Of a stretch of DNA of 64,000 nucleotides, positions 1-8,856 are shown in pieces. The stretch is from DAOVRD01 sp964521715. Lineage in GTDB: Bacteria; Planctomycetota; Brocadiia; SM23-32. Location: NCBI GenBank assembly GCA_964521715.1, contig CAZFSS010000007.1, positions 109,643-173,642 of the forward strand. The letters are read 5' to 3'. Made by a program: the position numbers and the translations under genes. Positions within the stretch are counted from its first letter, which is position 1; the number at the start of each line of letters is the position of its first letter. The notes beneath the pieces are model-generated. The model did no database searches. It worked only from the letters and a program-made list of their open reading frames with translations, and was not told the DNA's origin.

Positions 1-764
1 GTCAGGTCGAGGACCCCTCCATCGCAGAACATCACGCGGAAACCGGTCGGCTTGCGCGCCAGCATCTCCGCCACGGCCGCCGTGAGCTCGAGCTCCCCGC
101 GTCCGGGATGCGGCCGGATGCGCCGGCACGACTCGAAGATGGCCGGCGTGAACCTGTACAGGTTCATGTTCACCCAGAGCCGGCCGTCCCGCACGTAGCG
201 GTCCGGGGCGGCGGGTTTCTCCACGATGCCGAGCAGTTCGCCCCCTTGGGAGGCCGTGATGACGGCAAAGTCCTTGATCCGTTCAGCCGCTATGTTGCCG
301 TGCCGGACCAGATGCTCCCTGGAGAAGGCGACCACCCAGCAGTCGCCGTCCTCAAGTCCAGCCAGCGCTTCGAGCGGCCCGTCGGGGTACAGGTCATCGC
401 CGTTGCCCAAGACAAACGCGTCGTCGCCGACGAAGCCCTCTGCGGCCAGGAGCGCGTCAGCGGTTCCGAGCGGTTCCTGCTGGACGGCGCAGCGGACCTT
501 TACTCCTGCGGCCGCCTCGACGCGGCGTGCGCGCTCCCGCACGGCGTCCGCGTCCGGAGCAATGACCAGGCAGATGCGCCGCAAGCCGGCGCGGATCAGG
601 CTGTCCAGGACGTAATCCAGAAAGGGCCTGCTGCCCAGCAGCATGAGCGCCTTGTGGCCCTGCCCCGCCAGCTCAGCCTGTTCGGAACGCAAGGCCACGT
701 CATCGCGGGCCTTCTGCATGCGCGTGCCCAGCCCGCGAGCCAGGACAACGGCCTTCTCCGTCAT
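1..764 (-). CDS. Sugar-1-phosphate nucleotidyltransferase, C-terminus cut by window edge
   Basis: About 254 codons read leftwards from the ATG at 764 and run off the left edge without a stop. The N-terminus VVLARGLGTRMQ is the nucleotidyltransferase signature (usual form LAGGxGTRL) that binds the NTP phosphates, here with Arg for the first Gly. Further along are GLRRICLVIAPDAD, QQEPLGTADALLAA (the family's Q-x-x-x-GTA-DA element), LGNGDDLYP (metal-binding acidic site) and GIVEKPAAPDRY. Such enzymes join an NTP to a sugar-1-phosphate for cell-envelope or exopolysaccharide precursors. The exact sugar and nucleotide cannot be told from this part. The neighbouring acyltransferase also serves the envelope but is not obviously co-transcribed. 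Confidence 0.85.
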   Translation of the reverse strand, partial: MTEKAVVLARGLGTRMQKARDDVALRSEQAELAGQGHKALMLLGSRPFLDYVLDSLIRAGLRRICLVIAPDADAVRERARRVEAAAGVKVRCAVQQEPLGTADALLAAEGFVGDDAFVLGNGDDLYPDGPLEALAGLEDGDCWVVAFSREHLVRHGNIAAERIKDFAVITASQGGELLGIVEKPAAPDRYVRDGRLWVNMNLYRFTPAIFESCRRIRPHPGRGELELTAAVAEMLARKPTGFRVMFCDGGVLDL

Positions 765-898
765 GGAACTGATAGCTCCCCCCCCGGCCGCGCGGCATTC
801 TCTGATCAGGACAGGATATCGTATCCAGAAAACATCGAAGTTTAAAGGCGAACAGCAAAACGTCACGCCCCCTGGCGGGCCACGCCCTCCCGCGGGAA

Positions 899-1903
899 TC
901 ACGCCCGCCCGTACTTGCCCGGGTACGTCTTCCAGCGCTTGTGAGTCCAGAGCCACTCTTCCGGGGCCCGACGGACGATCTCCTCGAGGTCCGCCGTCAG
1001 GCGCTGCGTCATGCGACGGGTCTCGGCCTGAACGTTGCCCCCCTGCCGCGGAAAGACAACGTCGTGCAGGACGATTCGGAAGCGCGTCTGGCCCGGTATC
1101 GGCCGCGCGTAGAGGAAAGCGACAGGAGCCCCGGTGCGTATGGCGAGCTTAGCGGGGCCGGGCGTCGTGGAGGCCGGGCGGCCGAAGAAGTCCACGAATA
1201 TGCCGTCCTTACGCGCGTCCTGGTCTATCAGGAACCCGACGTTCGATCCCTGCCTCAGAAGCCGGATGGTCTGCCGCATGGCGCCGTGCTTGGGCAGGAG
1301 ATGCTGGTCGGTCGCTTCGCGCATCCTGCGCACATAGCGGCCCAAGAAGGGATTACGCAGCTCCCGGGCCAGGCTCCAGACCGGATACCCCAGCGCCGGC
1401 AACGCCGCGCCCAGCACCTCCCACGGTCCGAAGTGGCCCGTAACGAAGATGAAGCCCGTGTCCCCCCGAACCTGCCGGAGCCTGTCGAATCCGACGGTCT
1501 CCAGGTACTGCTCGCACCCGGGCCGGCCGGCGATGCACAAGAACTTCAGCGAGTCAACCAACTCCTGCGCCATATTACGGTAGACACGCCTGAGCATCCG
1601 TACGGCCTCGGCGTGACGAAGCGACGGAAAAGCCCTGCGTATGTTCGTCAGGGCGTGGGCCTTGCGCCGCCTCCTGTCCAGCAGGAAGCCCAGGCCGCCC
1701 AGGACACGTGCCGCCTGCCGCGCCGTGGACCACGGCAGCACCTGTAGGAACGCGAGGACCAGGCGCACGGCGAGATAGCGCAGCCAGTGCACGGCGGTTC
1801 TGTTCGGGCCGACCTTCACGAGGTGCACCTCACGGACGAGTGCGGGCCGGACGGATTGCAGGCGAGCCGCCCAGCCGAGATGCAGGCCGCGTCCCGCCTT
1901 CAC
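899..1903 (-). CDS. LpxL/HtrB-type lysophospholipid (lipid A) acyltransferase
   Basis: A 334-residue member of the LpxL/HtrB acyltransferase family, which transfers acyl chains to lipid A precursors at the inner membrane. The HX4E catalytic motif is visible as GHFGPWE at about residue 157, and the family's C-terminal EEWLWTHKRWKT is intact. A hydrophobic stretch near residues 45-60 is the likely membrane anchor. The start is a GTG whose bases overlap the uvrA stop (GTGA), so translation is probably coupled to uvrA. A later start is possible because the first 40 residues are not conserved in the family. Together with kdsD, kdsC and a Kdo-kinase-like gene elsewhere in the window it implies an LPS-type outer membrane. 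Which acyl chain and position it serves is not determinable. Confidence 0.85.
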   Translation of the reverse strand: MKAGRGLHLGWAARLQSVRPALVREVHLVKVGPNRTAVHWLRYLAVRLVLAFLQVLPWSTARQAARVLGGLGFLLDRRRRKAHALTNIRRAFPSLRHAEAVRMLRRVYRNMAQELVDSLKFLCIAGRPGCEQYLETVGFDRLRQVRGDTGFIFVTGHFGPWEVLGAALPALGYPVWSLARELRNPFLGRYVRRMREATDQHLLPKHGAMRQTIRLLRQGSNVGFLIDQDARKDGIFVDFFGRPASTTPGPAKLAIRTGAPVAFLYARPIPGQTRFRIVLHDVVFPRQGGNVQAETRRMTQRLTADLEEIVRRAPEEWLWTHKRWKTYPGKYGRA

Positions 1904-4701
1904 CGGGCGCTGTCCACAGCGTCCCGCTTCAGCACTTCCCGGAGGAAACGGCCGGTGTGACTGCCTTTGGATCGGGCAATCTGCTCGGGCGTGCCTGCCG
2001 CAACGACCCGGCCGCCCTCCGCCCCCTGCTCCGGGCCAAGATCTATCACGTAGTCCGCGTACTTGACCACATCGAGGTTGTGCTCGACGACCAGGACGGT
2101 GTGTCCGGCGTCGACCAGCGACTGGAAGCAGGACAGCAGCTTGCGTATGTCCTCGAAGTGGAGGCCCACGGTCGGCTCGTCGAAGACGAACAGGAGCTTC
2201 TCCTTGCCGCCTGCCGCCATGTGCGCTGCGAGTTTCAGGCGCTGCGCTTCTCCTCCGGACAGAGTCGTGGCCGGCTGGCCCAGCCTGATGTAGCCGAGCC
2301 CCGTCCTGCTCAGGTAGCGCAGCCGCCTGACGATATTCTTCTGGTCCGCAAAGAAGTGTAAGGCCTCGTCAGCCGTCATTTCAAGCACGTCATGGATGGA
2401 ATGCCCCTTGTACTTCACGTCCAGGATGTCCTTGCGATAGCGCCGCCCCTGGCACTGATCGCAGGTCACGTAGACGTCCGCAAGGAACTGCATGTCGACG
2501 CGGATGCTGCCGGCGCCCTCGCACGACTCGCAGCGCCCCCCGGGAGTGTTGAACGAGAAGGCGCCGGGAGCGAGGTTGCGGATCTTCGCATCCCTCGTCT
2601 GCGCGAACAGATCCCTGATGTACGTGAACACTTTGATATAGGTGGCGGGATTGGAGCGCGGCGTCAGCCCTATGGGGCTCTGGTCGACGAGGATCACGTC
2701 CTCGATCAGATCATCGTTGAGCAGATCGTCATGGTCGCCGACGGGCTCGGCATAGCCGCCGGGCTTGCGCCTCTTGATCGCCCCGTACAGGGTGTCCTGG
2801 ACGAGCGTGCTCTTGCCGCTGCCGCTGACGCCGGTGACGCAGATGAACAGGCCCAGGGGGAACTCCACGGTGATGTCCTTCAGGTTGTGCTCGCGCGCTC
2901 CCTTGAGGATCAGGCGGTCGCGCGTGCGCTTGCGCCGGTGCTCCGGCACGGGGATGCGGGCCTCGCCGCGCAGATAGGCGCCCGTGAGCGACTCGGGGCA
3001 CCGGGCCAGCCCCTCGACGGGCCCGCTGTAGACGACGCGCCCGCCCCGCTCGCCGGCGCCCGGGCCCAGGTCCACCACGTGGTCCGCGGCCTCGATGATA
3101 CGGCGATCGTGCTCCACCACGACGACGGTGTTCCCGACGTCCCGCAAGGTCTTGAGGATGGCGATCAAGCGGTCCGCGTCCCGGGCGTGCAGTCCGATGC
3201 TCGGCTCGTCCAGAATGTAGAGGGTGTTGACCAGGGCCGAGCCGAGGCTGGTTGCCAGGTTGACGCGCTGCATCTCCCCGCCGCTCAACGTGCGCGTGAG
3301 CCGGTCAAGCGTCAGGTATCCGAGCCCGATCTGCACGAGGCAGTTCAGGCGGCTGCGGATCTCCCTCAGCAGCAGTTCGCTGATCTTGCGCTCATAGGGG
3401 GAGAGCTCTATCTCCTCGCTGAAGAACCGCGCGCCCCGTTCGATGCCCATGCTGCTGACTTCGGCGATGTTCCGGCCGCAGACCCTCACCGCCAGGGCCT
3501 CGCGGCACAGCCGCGCGCCGCCGCACTCGGGACACGGCAAGTACGTGCGATAGCGGCTGAGCAGCACGCGGACGTGGAGCCTGTACTTCCTCGATTCCAG
3601 CCAGTTGAAGTAGTCCATCACGCCGTAGAAGTGCTCGGTCCCCCCGAAGACGGCGTCCTTCTGCCAGTCCTCAAGCTCGGCCCACGGCACGTCAACGGGT
3701 ATGCCGGCCTCGGGCGCGCCCTTCAGCAGCTGCTCCTGACACTCGGCGGTGGAGTCCGTGGTCCAGGGGGCCACGGCGCCCTCGCGCAGGGACTTGCTGG
3801 GATCGGGCACGACGCTCCAGCGGCTGATGTCGATGATGGCCCCGTAGCCCGTGCAGTTCCCACATGCGCCGAGCGGGCTGTTGAAGGAGAAGAGCTGGGG
3901 GCTCGGCGTCGGCATCTCCAGGTCGCAATGCACGCAGCGGAACGTGCTGCTGAACTCGCGGGCCGCCCCCCCGATCACGCGGAACCGGCACCGCCCCTTG
4001 CCGAGGCGGTAGCAGGTCTCGATGGCCTCGGTGAGCCTCTCGCGCGCCCCCCCCTGCACGACGAGGCGGTCGACGACCACTTCTACCTCGTCCGTGTCAC
4101 CCAGCTTCACGCCCTGCGAGGAGGTAATGTCCACGACCTCTTCGCCCGCCAACAGCCGCACGAAGCCCATCTCGCGGATGCGGTCGATCTGCTCGGCGTC
4201 AGACAACCTGCGGCTGAGGGCCAGGGGGAAGCTGACCATGAAGCGCGAGCCTTCCGGCATGGCCATGACGTCATCGGCCACGCGGCCCACAGTGTGCGCT
4301 TCGATCTGCCGGCCGCACTCGGGGCAGAAGACGTGGCCCACGCGGGCCCACAGCAGGCGCAGGTAGTCGTTGAGCTCGGTCGCCGTGCCGACGGTGGAGC
4401 GCCGGTTCTTGACGGGATTCTTCTGTTCGATGGCGATGGCCGGCGGGATGTTCTCCACCTTGTCGCAATCGGGCTTGTCCATCCTTTCGAGGAATTGCCG
4501 CGCATAGGCGCTGAACGACTCGACGTAGCGCCGCTGCCCTTCGGCGTAGAGGGTATCCAGGGCGAGGCTGGACTTCCCGCTGCCGCTGACGCCCGTGATG
4601 GCCACGTAGCGCCCGCGCGGGATGTCCACGTCGATGTTCCTCAGGTTGTGCACCCGCACGCCGCGTGCACGAATCGGACTGTCTGTAGGGATGCCGCGCA
4701 T
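1900..4701 (-). CDS. uvrA: UvrABC excinuclease subunit A
   Basis: A 933-residue UvrA, close to the usual 940. This DNA-damage sensor of nucleotide excision repair loads UvrB. Two ABC ATPase modules are visible: Walker A GVSGSGKSSLA near residue 40 and GVSGSGKSTLVQDTL near residue 630, with signatures LSGGEMQRVNLA and LSGGEAQRLKLA. Zinc-finger cysteines are present in CPECGRQIEAHT, in CVHCD paired with CGNC, and in CESCEGAGS paired with CDQCQGRRY. The ATG at 4701 gives the canonical N-terminus ending in VAITGVSG. The stop overlaps the GTG of the following acyltransferase. A TATAAT box lies about 40 bp upstream on this strand (4741-4746 read in reverse). Confidence 0.98.
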   Translation of the reverse strand: MRGIPTDSPIRARGVRVHNLRNIDVDIPRGRYVAITGVSGSGKSSLALDTLYAEGQRRYVESFSAYARQFLERMDKPDCDKVENIPPAIAIEQKNPVKNRRSTVGTATELNDYLRLLWARVGHVFCPECGRQIEAHTVGRVADDVMAMPEGSRFMVSFPLALSRRLSDAEQIDRIREMGFVRLLAGEEVVDITSSQGVKLGDTDEVEVVVDRLVVQGGARERLTEAIETCYRLGKGRCRFRVIGGAAREFSSTFRCVHCDLEMPTPSPQLFSFNSPLGACGNCTGYGAIIDISRWSVVPDPSKSLREGAVAPWTTDSTAECQEQLLKGAPEAGIPVDVPWAELEDWQKDAVFGGTEHFYGVMDYFNWLESRKYRLHVRVLLSRYRTYLPCPECGGARLCREALAVRVCGRNIAEVSSMGIERGARFFSEEIELSPYERKISELLLREIRSRLNCLVQIGLGYLTLDRLTRTLSGGEMQRVNLATSLGSALVNTLYILDEPSIGLHARDADRLIAILKTLRDVGNTVVVVEHDRRIIEAADHVVDLGPGAGERGGRVVYSGPVEGLARCPESLTGAYLRGEARIPVPEHRRKRTRDRLILKGAREHNLKDITVEFPLGLFICVTGVSGSGKSTLVQDTLYGAIKRRKPGGYAEPVGDHDDLLNDDLIEDVILVDQSPIGLTPRSNPATYIKVFTYIRDLFAQTRDAKIRNLAPGAFSFNTPGGRCESCEGAGSIRVDMQFLADVYVTCDQCQGRRYRKDILDVKYKGHSIHDVLEMTADEALHFFADQKNIVRRLRYLSRTGLGYIRLGQPATTLSGGEAQRLKLAAHMAAGGKEKLLFVFDEPTVGLHFEDIRKLLSCFQSLVDAGHTVLVVEHNLDVVKYADYVIDLGPEQGAEGGRVVAAGTPEQIARSKGSHTGRFLREVLKRDAVDSAR

Positions 4702-4877
4702 GGTCAGTGGGGAAGATCGAAGCTATCGCCCAAACCTACGATTATACCATGCGGGCTCCCATCCGGAAGGGAAGCCCTGCCGAGAGCTTCGCAAGCGCGC
4801 CGGCTGGACTGCCGCTGCCGCCGGTCGTAGAATGCGGGCGAACACCGACCCGTGCGCCCTTCTTGCGGCGAGGAACT

Positions 4878-6887
4878 ATGGGCCAGCTCACCGATCGGAT
4901 CATCCAGGCAGTAGAGGCGTATGAGAAGGACATGGGACTCGAGAGGCCCGCGGTTCGGGACGTCTCCCGCCGATGGGCAGACTGCCTCAGGCGGGGCGCG
5001 ATGCTGTTCGACGAGCAGCAGGAGGTGCAGGTGGGCCTGCGGGACATCGACTGGTCCGGCAGCCACGTCCGGCACCAGGAATGGCCCGCGCAGCTCAACC
5101 GGTTCATGTGGCTGCCTCACCTGGCCGCGCTGTATCGGGAGACGGGCGACGAAGAGCTGCCCGCCCTGGCGCGCGGGATGATCGAGGATTGGATCGACCG
5201 GCACGATTGCGCCGCCGACGCCCCATTGGCGCCGGGCGACAGCACGCTGAACCTGTCCATCCGCCTGGGGCAGAGCTACTTCTACGGATGGTGGCGGACG
5301 CTGCCGGACTTCGCTGCCAGCAGCCACTACGACGAGGCGTTCGTTCAGCGCATGCTGGACTCCACGCGGGGACAAATCGAGTTCCTGTCGGGGCACCTGA
5401 GCGGCGCCGGGAACTGGCGGATCAGCCAGTTGGACTGCATCCTGTTCTGCTCGCTCGTGCTGCCCGGGCTGGCGGATGACCGGGAGCAGGCGGTGCGGGG
5501 GATAAACGAGGGAGCCCACCGGCAAATCGAGGAAGACGGCTCCCACGTGGAGCATAATCCCAGCAGCTACCACCAGTGGATGTGCCGGAGCTTCACAAGC
5601 CTCTGGCGGCTCGGGCGGGCCCGGCCGGGGCTGGGGCTCCGCCTGGACACGGAGCGGATCGGAGGCATGTGGGACTACGCCGTCTGCTCTACGGCGCCCG
5701 ACGGCGGCAGCAGCGGGATGCACGACGGCGAGGGGTGGCGCAAGGGGCCGGGCGCGATCGGCCACGTGGCCGGGCGCGAGCGCTTCCTGAAGGACGCCGG
5801 GCTCGCAGACAGACCTGAATGGAACCTGGGCAGAAGCCCGGCGCGCTGGTTCCCACGCGCGGGCCAGCTCTTCCTGCGCGACGGATGGCATCCGGACGCG
5901 ACCTACATCGCCTTCGACGCCACCAGGTGGGGCGGAGACCACTGCCACCTGAGCCGCAACAGCGTCAGCCTCTACCATGGCGATCGGATGCTGCTCATCG
6001 ACCCCGGGAGCTTCTCCTACGAGCGCACGGATCCGTACGCCTACTACGGGCGGTCAACGCGCGCGCACAACACGATGGCGCCCGCGGGCCTCAACCAGTG
6101 CGAAGCCGACCCGGATGTGCGCGCCCTCTGCCTGCGGGACGGCGTCGCCCTCATCGCGTGCCGCTACGAGGGAGGCTACTACGAGGGCGAGTGCTGCTGG
6201 GGCTGGAAGGCAGGCCACGCCCGCGGCGTCTATGGCCGGCACGACCGGGCGCTCCTGTGGCTGAAGGGCCGTTGCGCCGTGGTCTTCGATGCCTTTGCGG
6301 CAGACGCCGCCCCGTGCGAGGCCCACTGGCAGCTTCCGCCGGGCCGGTGCAGGCTGGACGCGCAGAACCGGCAGGCCTCCACCGACAGCGGCCACTATAA
6401 CGTGCTCGTCCGGTGTCTCCACGCCAGCAGGGACCTGCAAGTGCGCCTCAGGGAGGGCGAGACGGACCCCCTGCTCGGGTGGATGCCCGGGCCGAGAGGG
6501 ACCGGCGATTACGTGCCCGCACCGATCCTGTCCCTGGAGGGCGACGCGTCAACTCAAGCCCTCGATCTTGTGACCCTCCTGTTGCCGTTCGATCAGGACG
6601 AGGTCCCGCAGTTCGACGTGGCATCCTACCAGGGGCGTGGGGGCGCTCCGGCGTTCCGACTCTCCTGGTCCGACGGGACGGAGCACATAGTGGCCTGCAG
6701 CCCATCGATGAGGAGACAGATCGGCAAGGCCGGTCCACTGGAGACCGACGGGACCGCGGCGATACTAAGCCTGGAGGCGGGAGAGCCTTCCCGGGTGTTT
6801 CTGGCCGGCGGGATGTTCCTGAGCTTCGAGGGCGAAACTGTCCTGGATGAGCCGGTGGCGGGGACGTACGAGAGGGCCGTCCGCTGA
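4878..6887 (+). CDS. Heparinase II/III-like polysaccharide lyase
   Basis: A 669-residue protein with the layout of the heparinase II/III and alginate-lyase superfamily: an N-terminal alpha/alpha toroid (roughly residues 30-330, with HNPSSYHQWM) and a C-terminal beta-sandwich containing WGGDHCHLSRNSVSLYHG, LLIDPGSFSY and GRSTRAHNTM, the family's substrate-cleft segments. Such enzymes cleave uronic-acid-containing glycans by beta-elimination. The frame is open from 4707, but the ATG at 4878 with AGGA seven bases upstream is the likely start; the extra upstream residues are low-complexity and unconserved. No signal peptide is visible, so it would act in the cytoplasm or on imported oligosaccharides. 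It diverges from uvrA. The exact substrate is unknown. Confidence 0.8.
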   Translation: MGQLTDRIIQAVEAYEKDMGLERPAVRDVSRRWADCLRRGAMLFDEQQEVQVGLRDIDWSGSHVRHQEWPAQLNRFMWLPHLAALYRETGDEELPALARGMIEDWIDRHDCAADAPLAPGDSTLNLSIRLGQSYFYGWWRTLPDFAASSHYDEAFVQRMLDSTRGQIEFLSGHLSGAGNWRISQLDCILFCSLVLPGLADDREQAVRGINEGAHRQIEEDGSHVEHNPSSYHQWMCRSFTSLWRLGRARPGLGLRLDTERIGGMWDYAVCSTAPDGGSSGMHDGEGWRKGPGAIGHVAGRERFLKDAGLADRPEWNLGRSPARWFPRAGQLFLRDGWHPDATYIAFDATRWGGDHCHLSRNSVSLYHGDRMLLIDPGSFSYERTDPYAYYGRSTRAHNTMAPAGLNQCEADPDVRALCLRDGVALIACRYEGGYYEGECCWGWKAGHARGVYGRHDRALLWLKGRCAVVFDAFAADAAPCEAHWQLPPGRCRLDAQNRQASTDSGHYNVLVRCLHASRDLQVRLREGETDPLLGWMPGPRGTGDYVPAPILSLEGDASTQALDLVTLLLPFDQDEVPQFDVASYQGRGGAPAFRLSWSDGTEHIVACSPSMRRQIGKAGPLETDGTAAILSLEAGEPSRVFLAGGMFLSFEGETVLDEPVAGTYERAVR

Positions 6888-6925
6888 CGGCTGGCCTTTC
6901 CTGACGGTCGGCCCACAGCCGGCTT

Positions 6926-6953
6926 TTGCACCGGAACCTGCCCGTTCTATAAT
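6926..6953 (+). promoter_or_regulatory. Sigma70-type promoter for panC
   Basis: TTGCAC and TATAAT separated by 16 bp, about 50 bp ahead of the panC ATG. Confidence 0.6.
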
Positions 6954-7006
6954 GGACGGTCGGTGCCTGCTGCGCAGGCCGTGCGTTCATCTGAAAGCCA
7001 ACGGCG

Positions 7007-7867
7007 ATGGAACGTTCCTCCTCCCCCGAACACGTTCGCGAGCAGGTCAGGGCCTGGCAGGCCGCAGGCCTCAGCGTCGGGCTGGTGCCGACGATGGGCG
7101 CCCTGCACGAGGGGCACGTGAGCCTGATCCGCGCCTCGGCGAGCGAGTGCGACCGCACGGTCATCAGCATCTACGTCAACCCCACGCAGTTCGCGCCGGG
7201 CGAGGACCTGGAGCATTACCCCCGCCGACTCGATCAGGACTGCCGCCTTGCCGAACGGAACGGCGTAGACCTGGCCTTCTGCCCTACCGACCGCGAGATG
7301 TACGCCGAAGGCCATGCCACGTACGTCGCGCAGGAGGGCCTGAGCGAGGTGCTTGAGGGCGAGTCCCGGCCCACGCATTTCCGCGGCGTGCTGACCGTGG
7401 TCTGCAAGCTGTTCCACATCGCACCGGCGGACCGCGCCTATTTCGGCCAGAAGGACTTCCAGCAGACCGTCGTGGTGCGCCGGATGGTCCGGGACCTGAG
7501 CCTGCCGGTCGTAATCCGCGTCATGCCTACCGTGCGCGAGCCGGACGGCCTGGCGATGAGCTCGCGGAACGCTTACCTGAACGAGGAGGAACGGTGCCAG
7601 GCCGTGTGCCTGTACCGAGCGTTGTCCGAAGCGGCTGAGATGTATCGTAGCGGCGAGAGGGACCCGGCCGCCGCGCGCAAGGCGATGCTGGGCACCATCG
7701 GGAGCCATCCCCTGGCGCGGACCGACTACGTCGAGATCGTGGACCGCGAGACGCTTGAGCCGGTCGGGGAGCTGACCGACCGCGCGGTCGCCGTGCTGGC
7801 CGTCCGGATCGGCGCCACGCGGCTGATCGACAACATGCCGCTCGGCTCCGCCGGCGCTGGAGACTAG
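7007..7867 (+). CDS. panC: Pantothenate synthetase
   Basis: A 286-residue pantoate-beta-alanine ligase, normal length for the family. It makes pantothenate from pantoate, beta-alanine and ATP for coenzyme A synthesis in the cytosol. VPTMGALHEGHVSLIR carries the HxGH-type adenylate-binding motif, YFGQKDFQQ the conserved Lys/Gln region, and AMSSRNAYL the KMSxS-equivalent loop. The ATG at 7007 sits just downstream of a TTGCAC-16-TATAAT promoter. lgt follows 91 bp later on the same strand and may be co-transcribed, although the functions are unrelated. Confidence 0.97.
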   Translation: MERSSSPEHVREQVRAWQAAGLSVGLVPTMGALHEGHVSLIRASASECDRTVISIYVNPTQFAPGEDLEHYPRRLDQDCRLAERNGVDLAFCPTDREMYAEGHATYVAQEGLSEVLEGESRPTHFRGVLTVVCKLFHIAPADRAYFGQKDFQQTVVVRRMVRDLSLPVVIRVMPTVREPDGLAMSSRNAYLNEEERCQAVCLYRALSEAAEMYRSGERDPAAARKAMLGTIGSHPLARTDYVEIVDRETLEPVGELTDRAVAVLAVRIGATRLIDNMPLGSAGAGD

Positions 7868-7958
7868 CGGCCTGCATCCCGTATAAGTGAAGGCTGTCGC
7901 GCTCCTTCTGCTGCCGCCCGGCTGCCCGCAGCCGCGTGAACGGAAGGGAATCGCTTCC

Positions 7959-8846
7959 ATGCACCCGCACCTGTTCGACATCCCGCTGCCGTGGGGCGGC
8001 AAGTTCCCCGTCGCATCGTATGGCACGATGATCCTCATCGGCTACTTGCTCTGTCTGTGGATCGGCCAGAAGCGCGGGAAGCGAATGGGGCTTGACCCTC
8101 TCGCCGTTTTCGACCTGTTCATCGTGGGGCTGTTTGTGGGAATCGTGGGGGCGCGCCTCTTCTACGTGGTCGAGAACTGGGACCTGTTTGCGGGCCATCC
8201 GTGGCGGATCATCCGGCTGGACCAGGGAGGGCTTTCGTTCTACGGAGGGCTCCTGGGCGGCCTGGCCGGCCTGCTGGGCGCCATCCGGAAGAAGAGAATG
8301 CCTGTCCGACCCACGCTCGACGCGCTGGTCAGCGTGCTGCCCCTCGGACACGCCTTCGGCCGAATGGGCTGCTTCCTGAACGGCTGCTGTTACGGCAAAG
8401 TGACGGACGCATGGGTGGGGCTTCGCTTCCCCCGCATCCTGGGCGAAGCGGGAGAGATCATCGGCAGCCCGCCCTTCGTCGATCATCTGGGGGGGCGCCT
8501 TGTAGGGCCGACGGACGCGTGGTCACTGCCCGTCCATCCGACCCAGCTTTACGAGGTGGGCTACAACCTGGCAATCTTCGCCGTGCTCAGCTACCTGCTG
8601 TGGAGGCGCTGGCGGGCCGGGGAGATCGCGTGGCTGTATGCCATCTTCTACGGCGCGGCCCGATACGTCAACGAGCTCTTCCGTGCGAACCCGCCGATTC
8701 CCCAGCTCGGCGGCATGACCATCTTCCAGGCCTTCTCGTTCGCGCTGGTGCTGTTCGGCTTCGTGATGTTCGTGGACGGACGGTTTCGCCCCTATCAGCC
8801 CCTTCCGGAGCCCTGCCAGCCGCCCAAACGCACCGGGCCTTCATGA
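7959..8846 (+). CDS. lgt: Prolipoprotein diacylglyceryl transferase
   Basis: A 295-residue integral membrane enzyme that moves diacylglyceryl from phosphatidylglycerol to the lipobox cysteine of prolipoproteins. Seven hydrophobic segments are apparent. Family motifs include FYGGLLGGLAG, the signature GRMGCFLNGCCYG and VHPTQLYE. The frame is open from a GTG at 7887, but the ATG at 7959 has a good ribosome site (GGAAGGGA) 10 bases upstream and gives the conserved N-terminus MHPHLFDIPLPWG; the earlier GTG would also overlap a TATAAG box. Partner lspA lies in the window at 44.3 kb, and at least one encoded protein (DUF4038 gene) has a lipobox. Confidence 0.95.
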   Translation: MHPHLFDIPLPWGGKFPVASYGTMILIGYLLCLWIGQKRGKRMGLDPLAVFDLFIVGLFVGIVGARLFYVVENWDLFAGHPWRIIRLDQGGLSFYGGLLGGLAGLLGAIRKKRMPVRPTLDALVSVLPLGHAFGRMGCFLNGCCYGKVTDAWVGLRFPRILGEAGEIIGSPPFVDHLGGRLVGPTDAWSLPVHPTQLYEVGYNLAIFAVLSYLLWRRWRAGEIAWLYAIFYGAARYVNELFRANPPIPQLGGMTIFQAFSFALVLFGFVMFVDGRFRPYQPLPEPCQPPKRTGPS

Positions 8847-8856
8847 GGCGACCTTT

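Noticed and set aside
2392..4830. Long plus-strand frame (812 codons) opposite uvrA
   Set aside because: Antisense to a full UvrA; composition is Ala/Arg/Pro-rich with no motifs, an effect of high GC.
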